The notes: a model not told the origin generated them from the letters alone. Positions 16,269-24,692 are shown, counted from the first letter of the stretch. The stretch: DNA of 64,000 nucleotides from CAWHBO01 sp963827735 (GCA_963827735.1 CAWHBO010000008.1:138748-202747), one strand, 5' to 3'. Program-made: numbers and translations.

Positions 16269-17108
16269 TTATCCTCTCTTCTTCCTTCTTTGCAGAATCA
16301 ATCTGGTGGTTGATTTCTTTTTCTTCCTGGTCTTTACACCGAGCGCCGGCTTGCCCCAAGGCGTCTTCGGAGCTTTCAAACCGATGGATTGATTGCCTTC
16401 GCCTCCTCCGTGCGGATGATCAACCGGGTTCATGGCTGTTCCCCTGACAGTCGGACGAAATCCCAGATGTCTTTTTCTGCCGGCATTTCCCAGTTTGATA
16501 TGTCTTTTATCAATGTTGCTGATTTGTCCGATTGTGCACAGACATTCTTTCGCCACCAAGCGGATCTCGCTGGAAGGCAGTTTTATCTGAGCGTATTTTC
16601 CTTCAATGCCCATAACCGCAACGCTATTTCCCGCTCCGCGCGCTACCATTCCTCCGTGACCCGGCACCAATTCCACATTGCATACGGCAACTCCGGCCGG
16701 AATATTCTCAATCGGCATGGCATTGCCTCTTTTTATCTCGATTTTATTTTTGGAACTGATGATCGTTTCACCAACAGCCATTCCATGCAAAGCGATGATA
16801 TATCTCTTTTCTCCGTCAATGTAATTTACCAAAGCAATGCGGGCACCCCTGTTCGGATCATATTCAATGGTCATGACTTTTCCCGGAATATCGTATTTAT
16901 CGCGCTTAAAATCTATCACCCTGATCGCTCTTTTTGCTCCGCCGCCTCTGTGCCTGACTGTGATTTTGCCTTGTGAGTTTCTCCCATTGATTCTTCTTTT
17001 GGGAAGCACCAAAGACTTTTCCGGAGTGAACTTGGTGATATCTGAAAAATCATCAAATCTTGCTTGACGTCTGCCCGGGGTTGTTGGTTTGACTCTTTTT
17101 ATAGCCAT
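16269..17108 (-). CDS. rplB: Ribosomal protein L2 (uL2)
   Basis: Essential for subunit joining and peptidyl transferase activity. 279 residues: KPTTPGRRQARF, GRNSQGKITVRHRGGG, and the key C-terminal GTAMNPVDHPHGGGEGNQSIGLKAPKTPWGKPALGVKTRKKK with the conserved HPHGGG histidine loop. Confidence 0.98.
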   Translation of the reverse strand: MAIKRVKPTTPGRRQARFDDFSDITKFTPEKSLVLPKRRINGRNSQGKITVRHRGGGAKRAIRVIDFKRDKYDIPGKVMTIEYDPNRGARIALVNYIDGEKRYIIALHGMAVGETIISSKNKIEIKRGNAMPIENIPAGVAVCNVELVPGHGGMVARGAGNSVAVMGIEGKYAQIKLPSSEIRLVAKECLCTIGQISNIDKRHIKLGNAGRKRHLGFRPTVRGTAMNPVDHPHGGGEGNQSIGLKAPKTPWGKPALGVKTRKKKKSTTRLILQRRKKRG

Positions 17109-17140
17109 ATTTTATCTGCTGGTTATTTGAAAATTTATGC

Positions 17141-17647
17141 TTAAACTCCTTCGTATATGTTTATGGTCTTGCCTTCAGGCAAAGAAACAATCGCTTTTTT
17201 CCAATTTTTTCTCTGTCCAAAAAATCTGCCTGTCCTTATCCTTTTTCCCATAACATTTACAATGTTGACTGCTGTCGGTTTTACACCATATATCTCTTCA
17301 ATGGCATGGACAATCTCAATCTTGTTGGCCTTATCCCCCACCTCAAAAACATATTTGTTCAAAGCGCTGAAATTCGCAGCTTTTTCAGTTATCAAGGGTT
17401 TTACCAAAATCTGATAGGCATTGCCTGATTTTTTTCCAATTTCGCGGTCGCCCGCTTTTGTCTTTTCAGCTTTAACGCCATCGGCGCCATATAAATCTTT
17501 CATACTTTCATTTTTGGAAACACTCTTTTCTTTATTTTCTTTTTTTGAATCAGCAACGCCAGTCGGTTTTGATCCGACTTTTTTCTTGATGTCTTTGCCG
17601 TCCGCGTCTTTTACCGGGACTGGGTTTTTTGCTCCAAATATCGCCAT
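17141..17647 (-). CDS. rplW: Ribosomal protein L23 (uL23) with ~70-aa N-terminal extension
   Basis: Tunnel-exit protein and docking site for trigger factor and SRP. The core begins near residue 78 (YQILVKPLITEKAANFSALNKYVFEV) and ends EGKTINIYEGV. The preceding ~75 residues are Lys/Asp/Ser-rich and likely disordered, so total length (168) is well above the usual ~95-100. No internal start with a clear ribosome-binding site was picked; ATG 17647 sits 13 bp after rplD. Confidence 0.95.
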   Translation of the reverse strand: MAIFGAKNPVPVKDADGKDIKKKVGSKPTGVADSKKENKEKSVSKNESMKDLYGADGVKAEKTKAGDREIGKKSGNAYQILVKPLITEKAANFSALNKYVFEVGDKANKIEIVHAIEEIYGVKPTAVNIVNVMGKRIRTGRFFGQRKNWKKAIVSLPEGKTINIYEGV

Positions 17648-17660
17648 ATGTTATAAAATG

Positions 17661-18338
17661 TTATTTTTCACCTCCGGATTTTTCAATCATCCTTACGCAC
17701 TCCTTGGTTAATACCAAATTCTTATATTTCAACAAATCCAGAATGTTTATGTTGTTTATGTTTAACACTTCCACGCCTTTTAAATTACGCGCAGAAAATT
17801 TCACTTTCTCATCTTTTTTGTCATTAAGGACCAAAAGGCTTCTCGCGATCTTCTTTTTCTCGCCGTCAATCTTATTTTCTGCCATCAACTTCTCAATGTT
17901 CTTAAGCATTTCGTTAGCGGTTTTGGTTTTAAAATCTTCCATCTCAAATTTATCCAAAAGCACAAGATTGTTGCTCAGAAGCCTGTCGGTTAAAACCATG
18001 CTAATCGCTTTCCGCCTCATTTTTTTGTTGATTTTCTTTTTGTAATTCCGATCTTTGGTGGGCCCGAAAGTGACGCCGCCGCCAATCCAAATCGGCGATC
18101 GGCTGGACCCGGCTCTGGCGCGACCAGTGCCTTTCTGACGCCAAGGCTTTTTGCCTCCGCCCCTAACCTCTGCTCTGGTCTTCGTGTCTGCCAAAACTTG
18201 TCTTTCGTTTCCCATCTGAGCGACAGCCACCTGGTGCAAGAGGGTTTCGTTTAATTTCACGGCAAAAATCCGCTTGGAAACTTTCTCTTCCCCAATCACT
18301 TCCGCTTTCTGATTGTATAATTTTATATTAATCGACAT
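17661..18338 (-). CDS. rplD: Ribosomal protein L4 (uL4)
   Basis: Tunnel constriction protein; in gammaproteobacteria also the S10-operon repressor. 225 residues: HQVAVAQMGNERQVLADTKTRAEVRGGGKKPWRQKGTGRARAGSSRSPIWIGGGVTFGP is the hallmark loop, followed by RRKAISMVLTDR. 31 bp after rplC, the gap being repeat family D. Confidence 0.97.
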   Translation of the reverse strand: MSINIKLYNQKAEVIGEEKVSKRIFAVKLNETLLHQVAVAQMGNERQVLADTKTRAEVRGGGKKPWRQKGTGRARAGSSRSPIWIGGGVTFGPTKDRNYKKKINKKMRRKAISMVLTDRLLSNNLVLLDKFEMEDFKTKTANEMLKNIEKLMAENKIDGEKKKIARSLLVLNDKKDEKVKFSARNLKGVEVLNINNINILDLLKYKNLVLTKECVRMIEKSGGEK

Positions 18339-18346
18339 AACTGCTG

Positions 18347-18378
18347 AATTAATTCCTAATTTCTAATTTCTAATTTTT
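18347..18378. repeat. Family D repeat containing the rplC stop codon
   Basis: On the minus strand the rplC stop is the first unit of a short iteration: TAGAAATTAGAAATTAGG. The repeat fills the rplC-rplD gap. Confidence 0.65.
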
Positions 18379-19065
18379 CTTTGTATCTTCAATCACTACT
18401 TCCGTTGTTTCTTTTGGATCGGCTGTTTCCTTCACAGCTCCTGCTTTAAATTTCAACTCTCCTTCTCCCTGTATGATCACCAATCCATTTTTCGCTCCGG
18501 GAATTCCGCCTTTTACCATCAAAATGTTATTTTCCAAATCTATCTCCACGATTTCAGAATTTTTTATCGTAACACGATCTCCGCCCATTCTTCCTGCCAT
18601 TCTTGTCCCTTTAAAAATATGAGCCGGACCGGTAGCGCCCACAGAGCCTGGCATTCTTAACTGATCTTTGTTGCCGTGCGTTTTCTTTGATCCGCTGAAA
18701 CCATGCCTTTTAACACCGCCTTGGAATCCCCTCCCTTTTGATGTAGCGATTACATCTATTTTATCTCCCAGGGAAAATGTGCTGACATCAATCTTGTCAC
18801 CTCTTTTCAAATCGCCGGCGGCCACTCTAAATTCGCGCATGAAACGGATACTCCCTAAACCTTTCGTGTGTCCTTTCTGCGGTTTTTTTATGTTCTTTTC
18901 TTTCCGCTCGCCAAATCCCAGCTGAACCGCTTCGTAACTGTCAGTTTTTATATTTTTAGAACAAACCACCACACAAGGTCCGGCCTCAACTTTTGTAACT
19001 GAAATCGCCTGATCTCCATGCCAGATCTGAGTCATTTCCATTTTTTTTCCCAATATATATTTCAT
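18370..19065 (-). CDS. rplC: Ribosomal protein L3 (uL3)
   Basis: Early assembly protein of the 50S subunit. 231 residues: MKYILGKKMEMTQIW start, VTKVEAGPCVVV, SKGRGFQGGVKRHGFSGSKKTHGNKDQLRMPGSVGATGPAHIFKGTRMAGRMGG is diagnostic. C-terminal ~25 residues are an acidic/polar tail. Preceded by a 380-bp gap with its own promoter and a terminator-like hairpin. Confidence 0.97.
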   Translation of the reverse strand: MKYILGKKMEMTQIWHGDQAISVTKVEAGPCVVVCSKNIKTDSYEAVQLGFGERKEKNIKKPQKGHTKGLGSIRFMREFRVAAGDLKRGDKIDVSTFSLGDKIDVIATSKGRGFQGGVKRHGFSGSKKTHGNKDQLRMPGSVGATGPAHIFKGTRMAGRMGGDRVTIKNSEIVEIDLENNILMVKGGIPGAKNGLVIIQGEGELKFKAGAVKETADPKETTEVVIEDTKKN

Positions 19066-19070
19066 ATTAA

Positions 19071-19178
19071 AATGTGATGCTAATAATGTGACGCTAATAT
19101 GCGAATAAATGCTAATCTGCTAATTGCTAATTATAATATTTCAGCGCTATCAGCGAAATCAGGGTAATCAGCGTTTTA
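19071..19178. repeat. Family C half-copy joined to family E half-copy
   Basis: 19,071-19,133 carries the GACGCTAATATGCGAATAA and GCTAATCTGCTAATTGC words of family C. 19,139-19,178 carries the ATCAGCG / AATCAGGGTAATCAGCG words of family E. It lies just upstream of rplC, inside what should be its leader RNA. Confidence 0.65.
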
Positions 19179-19182
19179 AAAC

Positions 19183-19210
19183 AAAAAAACTGGCTTGCAA
19201 CAAAAACCAG
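19183..19210 (-). terminator. Terminator-like hairpin between the promoter and rplC (possible attenuator)
   Basis: On the minus strand CTGG and CCAG arms (19,207-19,210 and 19,190-19,193) with additional TTG/CAA pairing enclose a short loop. They are followed by seven T residues (plus-strand A run 19,183-19,189). It sits about 120 bp downstream of the promoter at 19,360-19,388 and about 120 bp before the rplC start. It could end rpsJ transcripts or attenuate the rplC operon. Confidence 0.5.
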
Positions 19211-19359
19211 CTATCAAAACTATTGCGCTGAATTTTAAAATATTGTTGCTTATTACCTTTCTTATAATATCTTTAGCTATTCTGGCACTTTCTTTTATTA
19301 GCAAAAATGTATGCTATAAGAGTTACCAAAACAATTATCAGATATTTTATAACTTTTAT

Positions 19360-19388
19360 AGTATATACTGTTTGTTAAAAAAATGCAA
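19360..19388 (-). promoter_or_regulatory. Predicted sigma70-type promoter for the rplC-secY operon
   Basis: Minus strand: -35 TTGCAT (19,383-19,388), 17-bp spacer starting with six T, -10 TATACT (19,360-19,365). It lies in the 380-bp gap between rpsJ and rplC, so the rplC-to-secY genes can be transcribed independently of the str operon. The same TTGCAT-T6 arrangement is seen before rpmB. Confidence 0.65.
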
Positions 19389-19448
19389 GCTTTTTTCCTG
19401 ACAAAAATCTAAATAAAAATATAACTAATATTAAATAAAATATTAAGA

Positions 19449-19811
19449 TTACATTTTTATTTCCACATCCACTCCGGCCGGAAGATTAAGACTTGTCAAA
19501 TCTTCAATCGTTTTTGCTGTCGGTTCAACGATATCAATCAAACGTTTGTGGGTTCTCATTTCATATTGATCTCTGGCATCTTTGCTGACAAAAGTTGAAC
19601 GATTGACAGTAAATTTCTTTTTTTCCGTAGGCAAAGGAATCGGGCCAAATACTTGCGCCCCGCTTCTTTCCGCGGTACTGATTATCGTTTTTGTGGATTG
19701 ATCAATGATCTTATGATCAAAAGCCTTGATTTTAATGCGGATCTTCTGCTTAAAATCATCGTTTTCTTTGGTTTTTTCTTTTTTTGCTGTTGTAGCTTTT
19801 GCGTCAGTCAT
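19449..19811 (-). CDS. rpsJ: Ribosomal protein S10 (uS10)
   Basis: 30S head protein (NusE). 120 residues; the core KIRIKIKAFDHKIIDQSTKTIISTAERSGAQVFGPIPLPTEKKKFTVNRSTFVSKDARDQYEMRTHKRLIDI is textbook. A ~20-residue Lys/Thr/Ala N-terminal extension is added. It follows tuf rather than directly leading the S10 operon; a 380-bp gap with its own promoter separates it from rplC. Confidence 0.97.
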   Translation of the reverse strand: MTDAKATTAKKEKTKENDDFKQKIRIKIKAFDHKIIDQSTKTIISTAERSGAQVFGPIPLPTEKKKFTVNRSTFVSKDARDQYEMRTHKRLIDIVEPTAKTIEDLTSLNLPAGVDVEIKM

Positions 19812-19850
19812 GAAAATTGGTTTAATTTTTATTAATAAACAAACACTATA

Positions 19851-19877
19851 ACCCGACCCTTTTAAAAAGAGTCGGGT
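19851..19877. terminator. GC-stem hairpin between tuf and rpsJ
   Basis: acccgac (19,851-19,857) pairs with gtcgggt (19,871-19,877) around an A/T-rich loop with inner ctttt/aaaag pairing. There is no strong T-run on the minus side, so it may be a weak terminator or an RNA-stability element after tuf. Confidence 0.5.
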
Positions 19878-19884
19878 AAAGTGC

Positions 19885-21076
19885 TTATTTTATGATTGTT
19901 TCAACAACACCAGCGCCCACTGTCCTTCCGCCTTCGCGGATGGCAAATTTTTGCTTGTTTTCCAAAGCAATCGGGCTGATGAGTTTTATCTTCAAGATTC
20001 AACGGTATCGCCAGGCATGACCATTTCTGTGCCTTCCGGCAATTCAACTTCACCGGTAACGTCTGTCGTACGGATATAGAATTGAGGCTTATATCCCTTA
20101 AAGAAAGGTTTATGGCGTCCGCCTTCATCCTTGGACAGGATATACACCTTTGCTTCAAACTCAGTATGAGGAGTGACTGTGCCCGGTTTTAGCCAAGACT
20201 TGTCCTCTTTCCACTTCATTCTTTTTTGTGCCGCGAAGCAAAATACCTGCGTTATCACCGGCTCTGCCTTCGTCCAACTGCTTGTTGAACATTTCAATTC
20301 CGGTGACAGTCGTTTTCGATGTCGGTTTCAAACCAACAATCTCCACTTCTTGTCCAATCTTGATGATGCCGCGTTCAATCCTGCCGGTTACGACCGTTCC
20401 TCTGCCTTCAATTGAAAACATATCTTCAATCGGCATAAAGGAAATGTTTTTCAAAATCGCGAACCGGTTCCGGAATGGTTTCATCCAAAGCTTGCATCAA
20501 GTCCATGATCGGCTTGGCTTCATCGCCGCTCGGATTTTCCAAAGCTTTCAAGGCTGAGCCGCGGATAATCCTGATGTTATCTCCGTCAAATTCATATTTC
20601 TTCAGCAAATCTCTGATTTCTTCTTCAACCAAATCAATCAATTCAGCATCTTCAACCATATCGCATTTGTTCAAAAAGACGACCATGCTCGGTACGCCAA
20701 CCTGACGAGCCAAGAGGATGTGTTCTCTGGTTTGAGGCATCGGTCCGTCTGTGGCCGCAACCACCAAAATCGCTCCGTCCATCTGAGCGGCGCCTGTGAT
20801 CATGTTCTTAACATAATCGGCATGTCCCGGACAATCAACGTGGGCGTAATGGCGTTTTTCCGTTTCATATTCCACATGAGCGGTCGCAATCGTGATGCCG
20901 CGTTCTTTTTCTTCCGGAGCGGCATCAATCTGATCAACATTCTTGTTTGATGCTTTAAAACCTTTGGCCGCTAACACTTTTAAAATAGCTGCGGTTAAAG
21001 TTGTTTTACCATGGTCAACGTGGCCGATTGTGCCTACGTTCACATGGGGTTTTGTACGTTCAAATTTTTCTGCCAT
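19885..21076 (-). CDS. tuf: Elongation factor Tu, apparently broken by three frameshifts
   Basis: Delivers aminoacyl-tRNA to the ribosome. The frame from ATG 21,076 gives the G domain (GHVDHGKTTL, DCPGHADYVKNM, NKCD). It leaves the family frame near 20,437-20,440 (one extra base before MPIEDMFSIEG), again at the four-base run 20,187-20,190 (one extra base before PGTVTPHTEFEAKVY), and again near 19,995-20,000 (before KIKLISPIALENKQKF). All domains are present across the three frames up to AGVVETIIK and stop at 19,885. Two shifts are in homopolymers. For an essential, normally single-copy gene this points to sequence or assembly error rather than a true pseudogene. Confidence 0.93.
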
Positions 21077-21126
21077 GTTTTTATGAATTGTACGACCCCT
21101 AGTGAAAAATTTATCCCAAGGGTTTC

Positions 21127-21146
21127 TTTCCCTGTAAAAAGGGAAA
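21127..21146. other. Hairpin upstream of tuf
   Basis: tttccc (21,127-21,132) and gggaaa (21,141-21,146) enclose an 8-nt loop in the 117-bp gap between the 152-aa gene and tuf. Function unclear; possibly an mRNA processing site. Confidence 0.4.
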
Positions 21147-21193
21147 CCAGCCGTAATAAAATTAAAATTAATTAAATTTTTAAAAATTTTATA

Positions 21194-21652
21194 TTAATAT
21201 TTTATTTCTTCCAGATATTGCCGGTCTTCATCAATAACTTCTTCAGCGTTCTCTTTTCTTTCCGAAGGTATGCTCCAATGACTGCTCTTTTTTTTCTTCA
21301 GGGTTTTTTCTTCTTTTTCCCCGGAATCTTCACCAAAAAAATGATAGCTATCATCAAATTTTCCTGTAAAATCAGATATATCCTTCTTATCAATTGTTGA
21401 AAAATTTACCTCTTTCTTATCGTTCATTTCAAAAATTTGGTCAGATTTCCATATGGATATATCGCGATTTATTTTATCAATTAATTCATCTTCTGTCAAA
21501 CCATGAACATGTGATTTTTCAACGGTTAATTTTTCATACTCATCCAGGCTCATGACCGCAAAGGCGGAATCATCATCTTGCATGTCATAAACAATCAAGC
21601 GATCTCCCGTTTTTCTTGCTAAATTTATAGCTTTTTGCAGCTGTTTGTACAT
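21194..21652 (-). CDS. Unknown protein between fusA and tuf (152 aa), Phd/YefM-like N-terminus
   Basis: No family assigned firmly. The N-terminal ~50 residues (LARKTGDRLIVYDMQDDDSAFAVMSLDEYEKL) have the strand-helix pattern of Phd/YefM-like DNA-binding folds. The rest is highly charged with an amphipathic helix (EDELIDKINRDISIWKSDQ) and a Lys/Glu-rich, probably disordered C-terminus. No partner toxin is adjacent. Its position inside the str operon, between two elongation-factor genes, suggests expression with the translation machinery. Confidence 0.75.
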   Translation of the reverse strand: MYKQLQKAINLARKTGDRLIVYDMQDDDSAFAVMSLDEYEKLTVEKSHVHGLTEDELIDKINRDISIWKSDQIFEMNDKKEVNFSTIDKKDISDFTGKFDDSYHFFGEDSGEKEEKTLKKKKSSHWSIPSERKENAEEVIDEDRQYLEEIKY

Positions 21653-21696
21653 ATTTTTATTTTAACAAATCAATGAATATAGTCAACAAAACAAAT

Positions 21697-23781
21697 TTAA
21701 TTTGTTGAATTCTTGCTGATGATTGCTTCCGCAACGCTCTTTGGGGTCTCGGCGTAATGTGAAAACTCCATGGAATAAGCCGCTCTGCCTTGCGACATGG
21801 ACCTAAGCTGGGTAGCATAACCAAACATTTCCGCTAAAGGCACTTTGGCGTCAATCACTTTCGCTTTGGCGCGGTTCTCCATTTTTTCAATCTGTCCGCG
21901 TTTTCCATTCAGGTCGCCGACCACGTTGCCCATATATTCTTCCGGGGTAACAACCTCAACCTTCATGATCGGTTCCAAAAGAATCAATCCGGCTTTGCGG
22001 CAAGCGTCTTTGTATCCAAAAATACCGGCCATTTTAAAAGCCGCTTCATTTGAGTCAACTTCATGATACGATCCGTCAAAGACAGTCGTTTTGATGTCAA
22101 CCATCGGATAACCGGCAAGCACGCCTTGATTCATGGCTTCAATAACGCCTTTTTCAATGGCTGGGATATATTCTTTGGGAACAGCTCCGCCTTTGATTGC
22201 ATCAACAAATTCATTACCCTTGCCTTTTTCTTCTTGCGGCTCAACTCTGATCCAGCAATCGCCATATTGTCCGCGTCCTCCTGATTGCTTGATATACTTG
22301 CCTTGAGCTTCTGCCTGCTGTCTGATCGTTTCGCGGTAGCTTACCTGCGGCTGACCAACATTGGCTTCCACCTTAAACTCTCTCTTCATGCGGTCAACGA
22401 TGATATCCAAGTGTAATTCTCCCATCCCCGAAATCAAAGTCTGATTCGTTTCTTCGTCAGTTTCAACTTTGAAGGTCGGATCCTCTTCTGCCAATTTCTG
22501 CAAAGCGATTCCCATCTTTTCTTGATCCACTTTGGTTTTCGGTTCAACCGCGATCTTGATGACCGGTTCCGGAAAGATGATGTTTTCCAAGAGCAACTGG
22601 CGCTTTTCATCGCACAAAGTGTTCCCGGTTCCTGTATCTTTGAATCCAATCACGGCTACGATGTCTCCGGCATGCACTTCTTTGACTTCCTCACGATGGT
22701 TGGCATGCATCAAAACCAAACGCCCGATTCTTTCTCTTTTTCCTTTTGAAGTGTTCATCAAATAAGAGCCTGCTTCCAAAACGCCGCTATACACGCGAAC
22801 AAAACACAATCTCCCCACGAATGGATCAGTGGCAATCTTAAAGGCCAATCCGGCAAAAGGCTCGGAATCATCCGGCTTGACGATATATTTCTTTTCCGGA
22901 TCTTTAACGTCAATTCCTTCCAAAGCAGGCAAATCAAGAGGAGAAGGAAGAAAATCAACCACAGCGTCCAGCACAAACTGGACTCCCATGTTCTGCAAAG
23001 CCGTCCCGGCCAGTACCGGAAAAATCTGTGAAGTCAAAACGCCTTTGCGGGCCGCCGCCTTAAGTTCATCTACTCCGATCTCTATGCCGTTTAAATATTT
23101 CTCAGTGGTAGCTTCATCGCATTCGGCGACTTTTTCAACCATTTCCGTTCGATATTTTTCAACCAGCGCTTTCATGTCTTCCGGAATTTCTATCTCAACG
23201 ATTTTTTCTCCAAAACTACCCTGAAACTCATAAGCCTTCCTCGCAAACAAGTCAACGACGCCTTTCATCGTCTCTTCAGCGCCGATCGGCAGCTGAATAG
23301 CGATCGCGTTCTTGTTTAAACGTTCTCTGATGGAATTGAGCGACATGAAAAAATCCGCTCCGGTCTTATCCATCTTGTTGATAAAGCATAAGCGCGGAAC
23401 ATTATATTTATCCGCTTGGCGCCAAACCGTTTCCGATTGCGGTTCCACGCCGTTGGAGCCGTCAAAAACAGCGACTGCCCCGTCCAAAACCCGGAGCGAG
23501 CGCTCCACTTCAACGGTAAAATCCACGTGCCCGGGAGTATCAATGATGTTGATGCGGTTATTCTTCCAAAAACAAGTCGTGGCCGCGGAAGTGATGGTGA
23601 TGCCTCTTTCTTTTTCCTGTTCCATCCAATCCATTTCAGCCGCGCCGTCATGGACTTCTCCGATTTTATGTTTCTTCCCGGTATAAAAAAGCACCCTTTC
23701 TGTAAAAGTGGTCTTGCCGGCATCAATATGAGCCATGATTCCGATGTTTCTTGTTTTTTCCAATGAATATTCCCTGGGCAT
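21697..23781 (-). CDS. fusA: Elongation factor G
   Basis: GTPase driving ribosomal translocation. 694 residues with all five domains intact: P-loop AHIDAGKTTFTERVLFYTG, switch ERGITITSAATT, DTPGHVDF, NKMD, and domain IV KYIKQSGGRGQYGD, with ATQLRSMSQGRAAYSMEF in domain V. In contrast to tuf there is no frameshift. Standard place after rpsG apart from one small gene in between. Confidence 0.98.
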   Translation of the reverse strand: MPREYSLEKTRNIGIMAHIDAGKTTFTERVLFYTGKKHKIGEVHDGAAEMDWMEQEKERGITITSAATTCFWKNNRINIIDTPGHVDFTVEVERSLRVLDGAVAVFDGSNGVEPQSETVWRQADKYNVPRLCFINKMDKTGADFFMSLNSIRERLNKNAIAIQLPIGAEETMKGVVDLFARKAYEFQGSFGEKIVEIEIPEDMKALVEKYRTEMVEKVAECDEATTEKYLNGIEIGVDELKAAARKGVLTSQIFPVLAGTALQNMGVQFVLDAVVDFLPSPLDLPALEGIDVKDPEKKYIVKPDDSEPFAGLAFKIATDPFVGRLCFVRVYSGVLEAGSYLMNTSKGKRERIGRLVLMHANHREEVKEVHAGDIVAVIGFKDTGTGNTLCDEKRQLLLENIIFPEPVIKIAVEPKTKVDQEKMGIALQKLAEEDPTFKVETDEETNQTLISGMGELHLDIIVDRMKREFKVEANVGQPQVSYRETIRQQAEAQGKYIKQSGGRGQYGDCWIRVEPQEEKGKGNEFVDAIKGGAVPKEYIPAIEKGVIEAMNQGVLAGYPMVDIKTTVFDGSYHEVDSNEAAFKMAGIFGYKDACRKAGLILLEPIMKVEVVTPEEYMGNVVGDLNGKRGQIEKMENRAKAKVIDAKVPLAEMFGYATQLRSMSQGRAAYSMEFSHYAETPKSVAEAIISKNSTN

Positions 23782-23786
23782 AATTT

Positions 23787-23841
23787 AATCAATAATAAGT
23801 AATAAAGTTTAATAGTTAATTAGTTGATTGGTTAATTAGTT
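23787..23841. repeat. 'TTAATTAGTTGATTGG' repeat overlapping a stop codon (family H)
   Basis: On the minus strand the stop of the upstream 90-aa gene lies inside the word series ACTAATTAACCAATCAACTA. A related inverted copy occurs at 24,109-24,203 after rpsG. Confidence 0.6.
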
Positions 23842-24104
23842 ACCGGATCACTCGTAGTTGCCAGGTCTTTTAATTCTTCTTTAATTTCTCCGCTTCTATC
23901 GATAACTTTTTTATTTATTTCGTTCATCTTCCTTTTGACATTCTGTAAAGTCTCGATGTCATTTTTCCCTTTTAGCTCATTCTTTTCGCCGGTTTTTTTA
24001 TTGGAAAAATAGAAACTGCCAAAAGCAAGGCCAGCAATGATAACGACGCTGATTAGCAAACCGATAAAGGCGAAACCTTGTTTTTTATAAAAGACATTAA
24101 ACAC
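23832..24104 (-). CDS. Small pseudopilin-like membrane protein (90 aa)
   Basis: N-terminus KKQGFAFIGLLISVVIIAGLAFG resembles a class III (type IV pilin) signal: basic residues, Gly, Phe, then a hydrophobic helix. The usual Glu at mature position 5 is replaced by Gly, so processing and assembly are uncertain. The remaining ~55 residues are a charged, probably coiled helix (NDIETLQNVKRKMNEINKKVIDR). It lies inside the rpsG-fusA interval. It could equally be a simple single-pass membrane protein. Confidence 0.65.
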   Translation of the reverse strand: MFNVFYKKQGFAFIGLLISVVIIAGLAFGSFYFSNKKTGEKNELKGKNDIETLQNVKRKMNEINKKVIDRSGEIKEELKDLATTSDPVTN

Positions 24105-24108
24105 GTGA

Positions 24109-24203
24109 TTGGTTGATAAGTTTATTAGTAGATTAGGTAAAGGTTTTTTAGTTTTTTAAAAAATAAGCAATTATCCTAATTACCTAATAAACTAATCAAC
24201 TAT
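24109..24203. repeat. Inverted repeat after rpsG (family H, copy 2)
   Basis: Arms built from GATTGGTTGATAAGTTTATTAG and the approximate complement CTAATAAACTAATCAACTATC surround an A/T centre near 24,165. It starts within 5 bases of the rpsG stop on the minus strand. Confidence 0.65.
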
Positions 24204-24206
24204 CCC

Positions 24207-24692
24207 CTATCTAGCGAAATGCGCAAATGCCTTGTTCGCTTCCGCCTGTTTCTGCACCGTCTCTTTCTTCTTTACAGCCATACCTTCGCCTTCTGCGGCT
24301 TGCATAATCTCATCGGAAAGCTTCTGATGCATCGGTTTGCCTTTTCTGCCTTGAGCCGCTTCAATGAGCCATCTGCAACCGAGCGAAAATCGCCTGTCGC
24401 CTCTTACCTGGTAAGGTATCTGATAGTTTGCTCCGCCGATCCTGCGTCCGCGCACCTCCAAAAGCGGCATTACTCTTTTCATGGCCTTGTTAAAAATATG
24501 CCTCGGATCCTGTTTGGTCTTGTCTTTGATGATATCAAAAGCAGAGTAAACGATGTTTTCCGCTACTGATTTTTTTCCGCTTTCCATGATGTAGTTTATA
24601 AACTTTGCAATGTCGGTGTCATTGAATTTGTTATCTCCAAAAATTTTTCTTTTAGGCGCTTGTTTTCCTCTCATTTTTTTAACGCGTCTCAT
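24207..24692 (-). CDS. rpsG: Ribosomal protein S7 (uS7)
   Basis: 30S head organiser. About 161 residues: MRGKQAPKRKIFGDNKFND, KFINYIMESGKKSVAENIVYSAF, KAMKRVMPLLEVRGRRIGGANYQIPYQV, and the C-terminal KKKETVQKQAEANKAFAHFAR. ATG 24,692 follows a GGGGTAGAGTA sequence; the frame also opens at a GTG 24,722 and an ATG 24,671. Confidence 0.97.
   Translation of the reverse strand: MRRVKKMRGKQAPKRKIFGDNKFNDTDIAKFINYIMESGKKSVAENIVYSAFDIIKDKTKQDPRHIFNKAMKRVMPLLEVRGRRIGGANYQIPYQVRGDRRFSLGCRWLIEAAQGRKGKPMHQKLSDEIMQAAEGEGMAVKKKETVQKQAEANKAFAHFAR

Noticed and set aside
19195..19401. 68-aa plus-strand hydrophobic frame in the rpsJ-rplC gap
   Set aside because: It overlaps the predicted minus-strand promoter and hairpin; hydrophobicity follows from AT-rich sequence.
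20161..20484. Separate small genes in the tuf region
   Set aside because: These frames are consecutive pieces of EF-Tu domains, not independent genes.
19885..21076. Programmed frameshifting in tuf
   Set aside because: Three shifts, two in plain homopolymers, no slippery heptamer with pseudoknot seen, and no precedent for EF-Tu.
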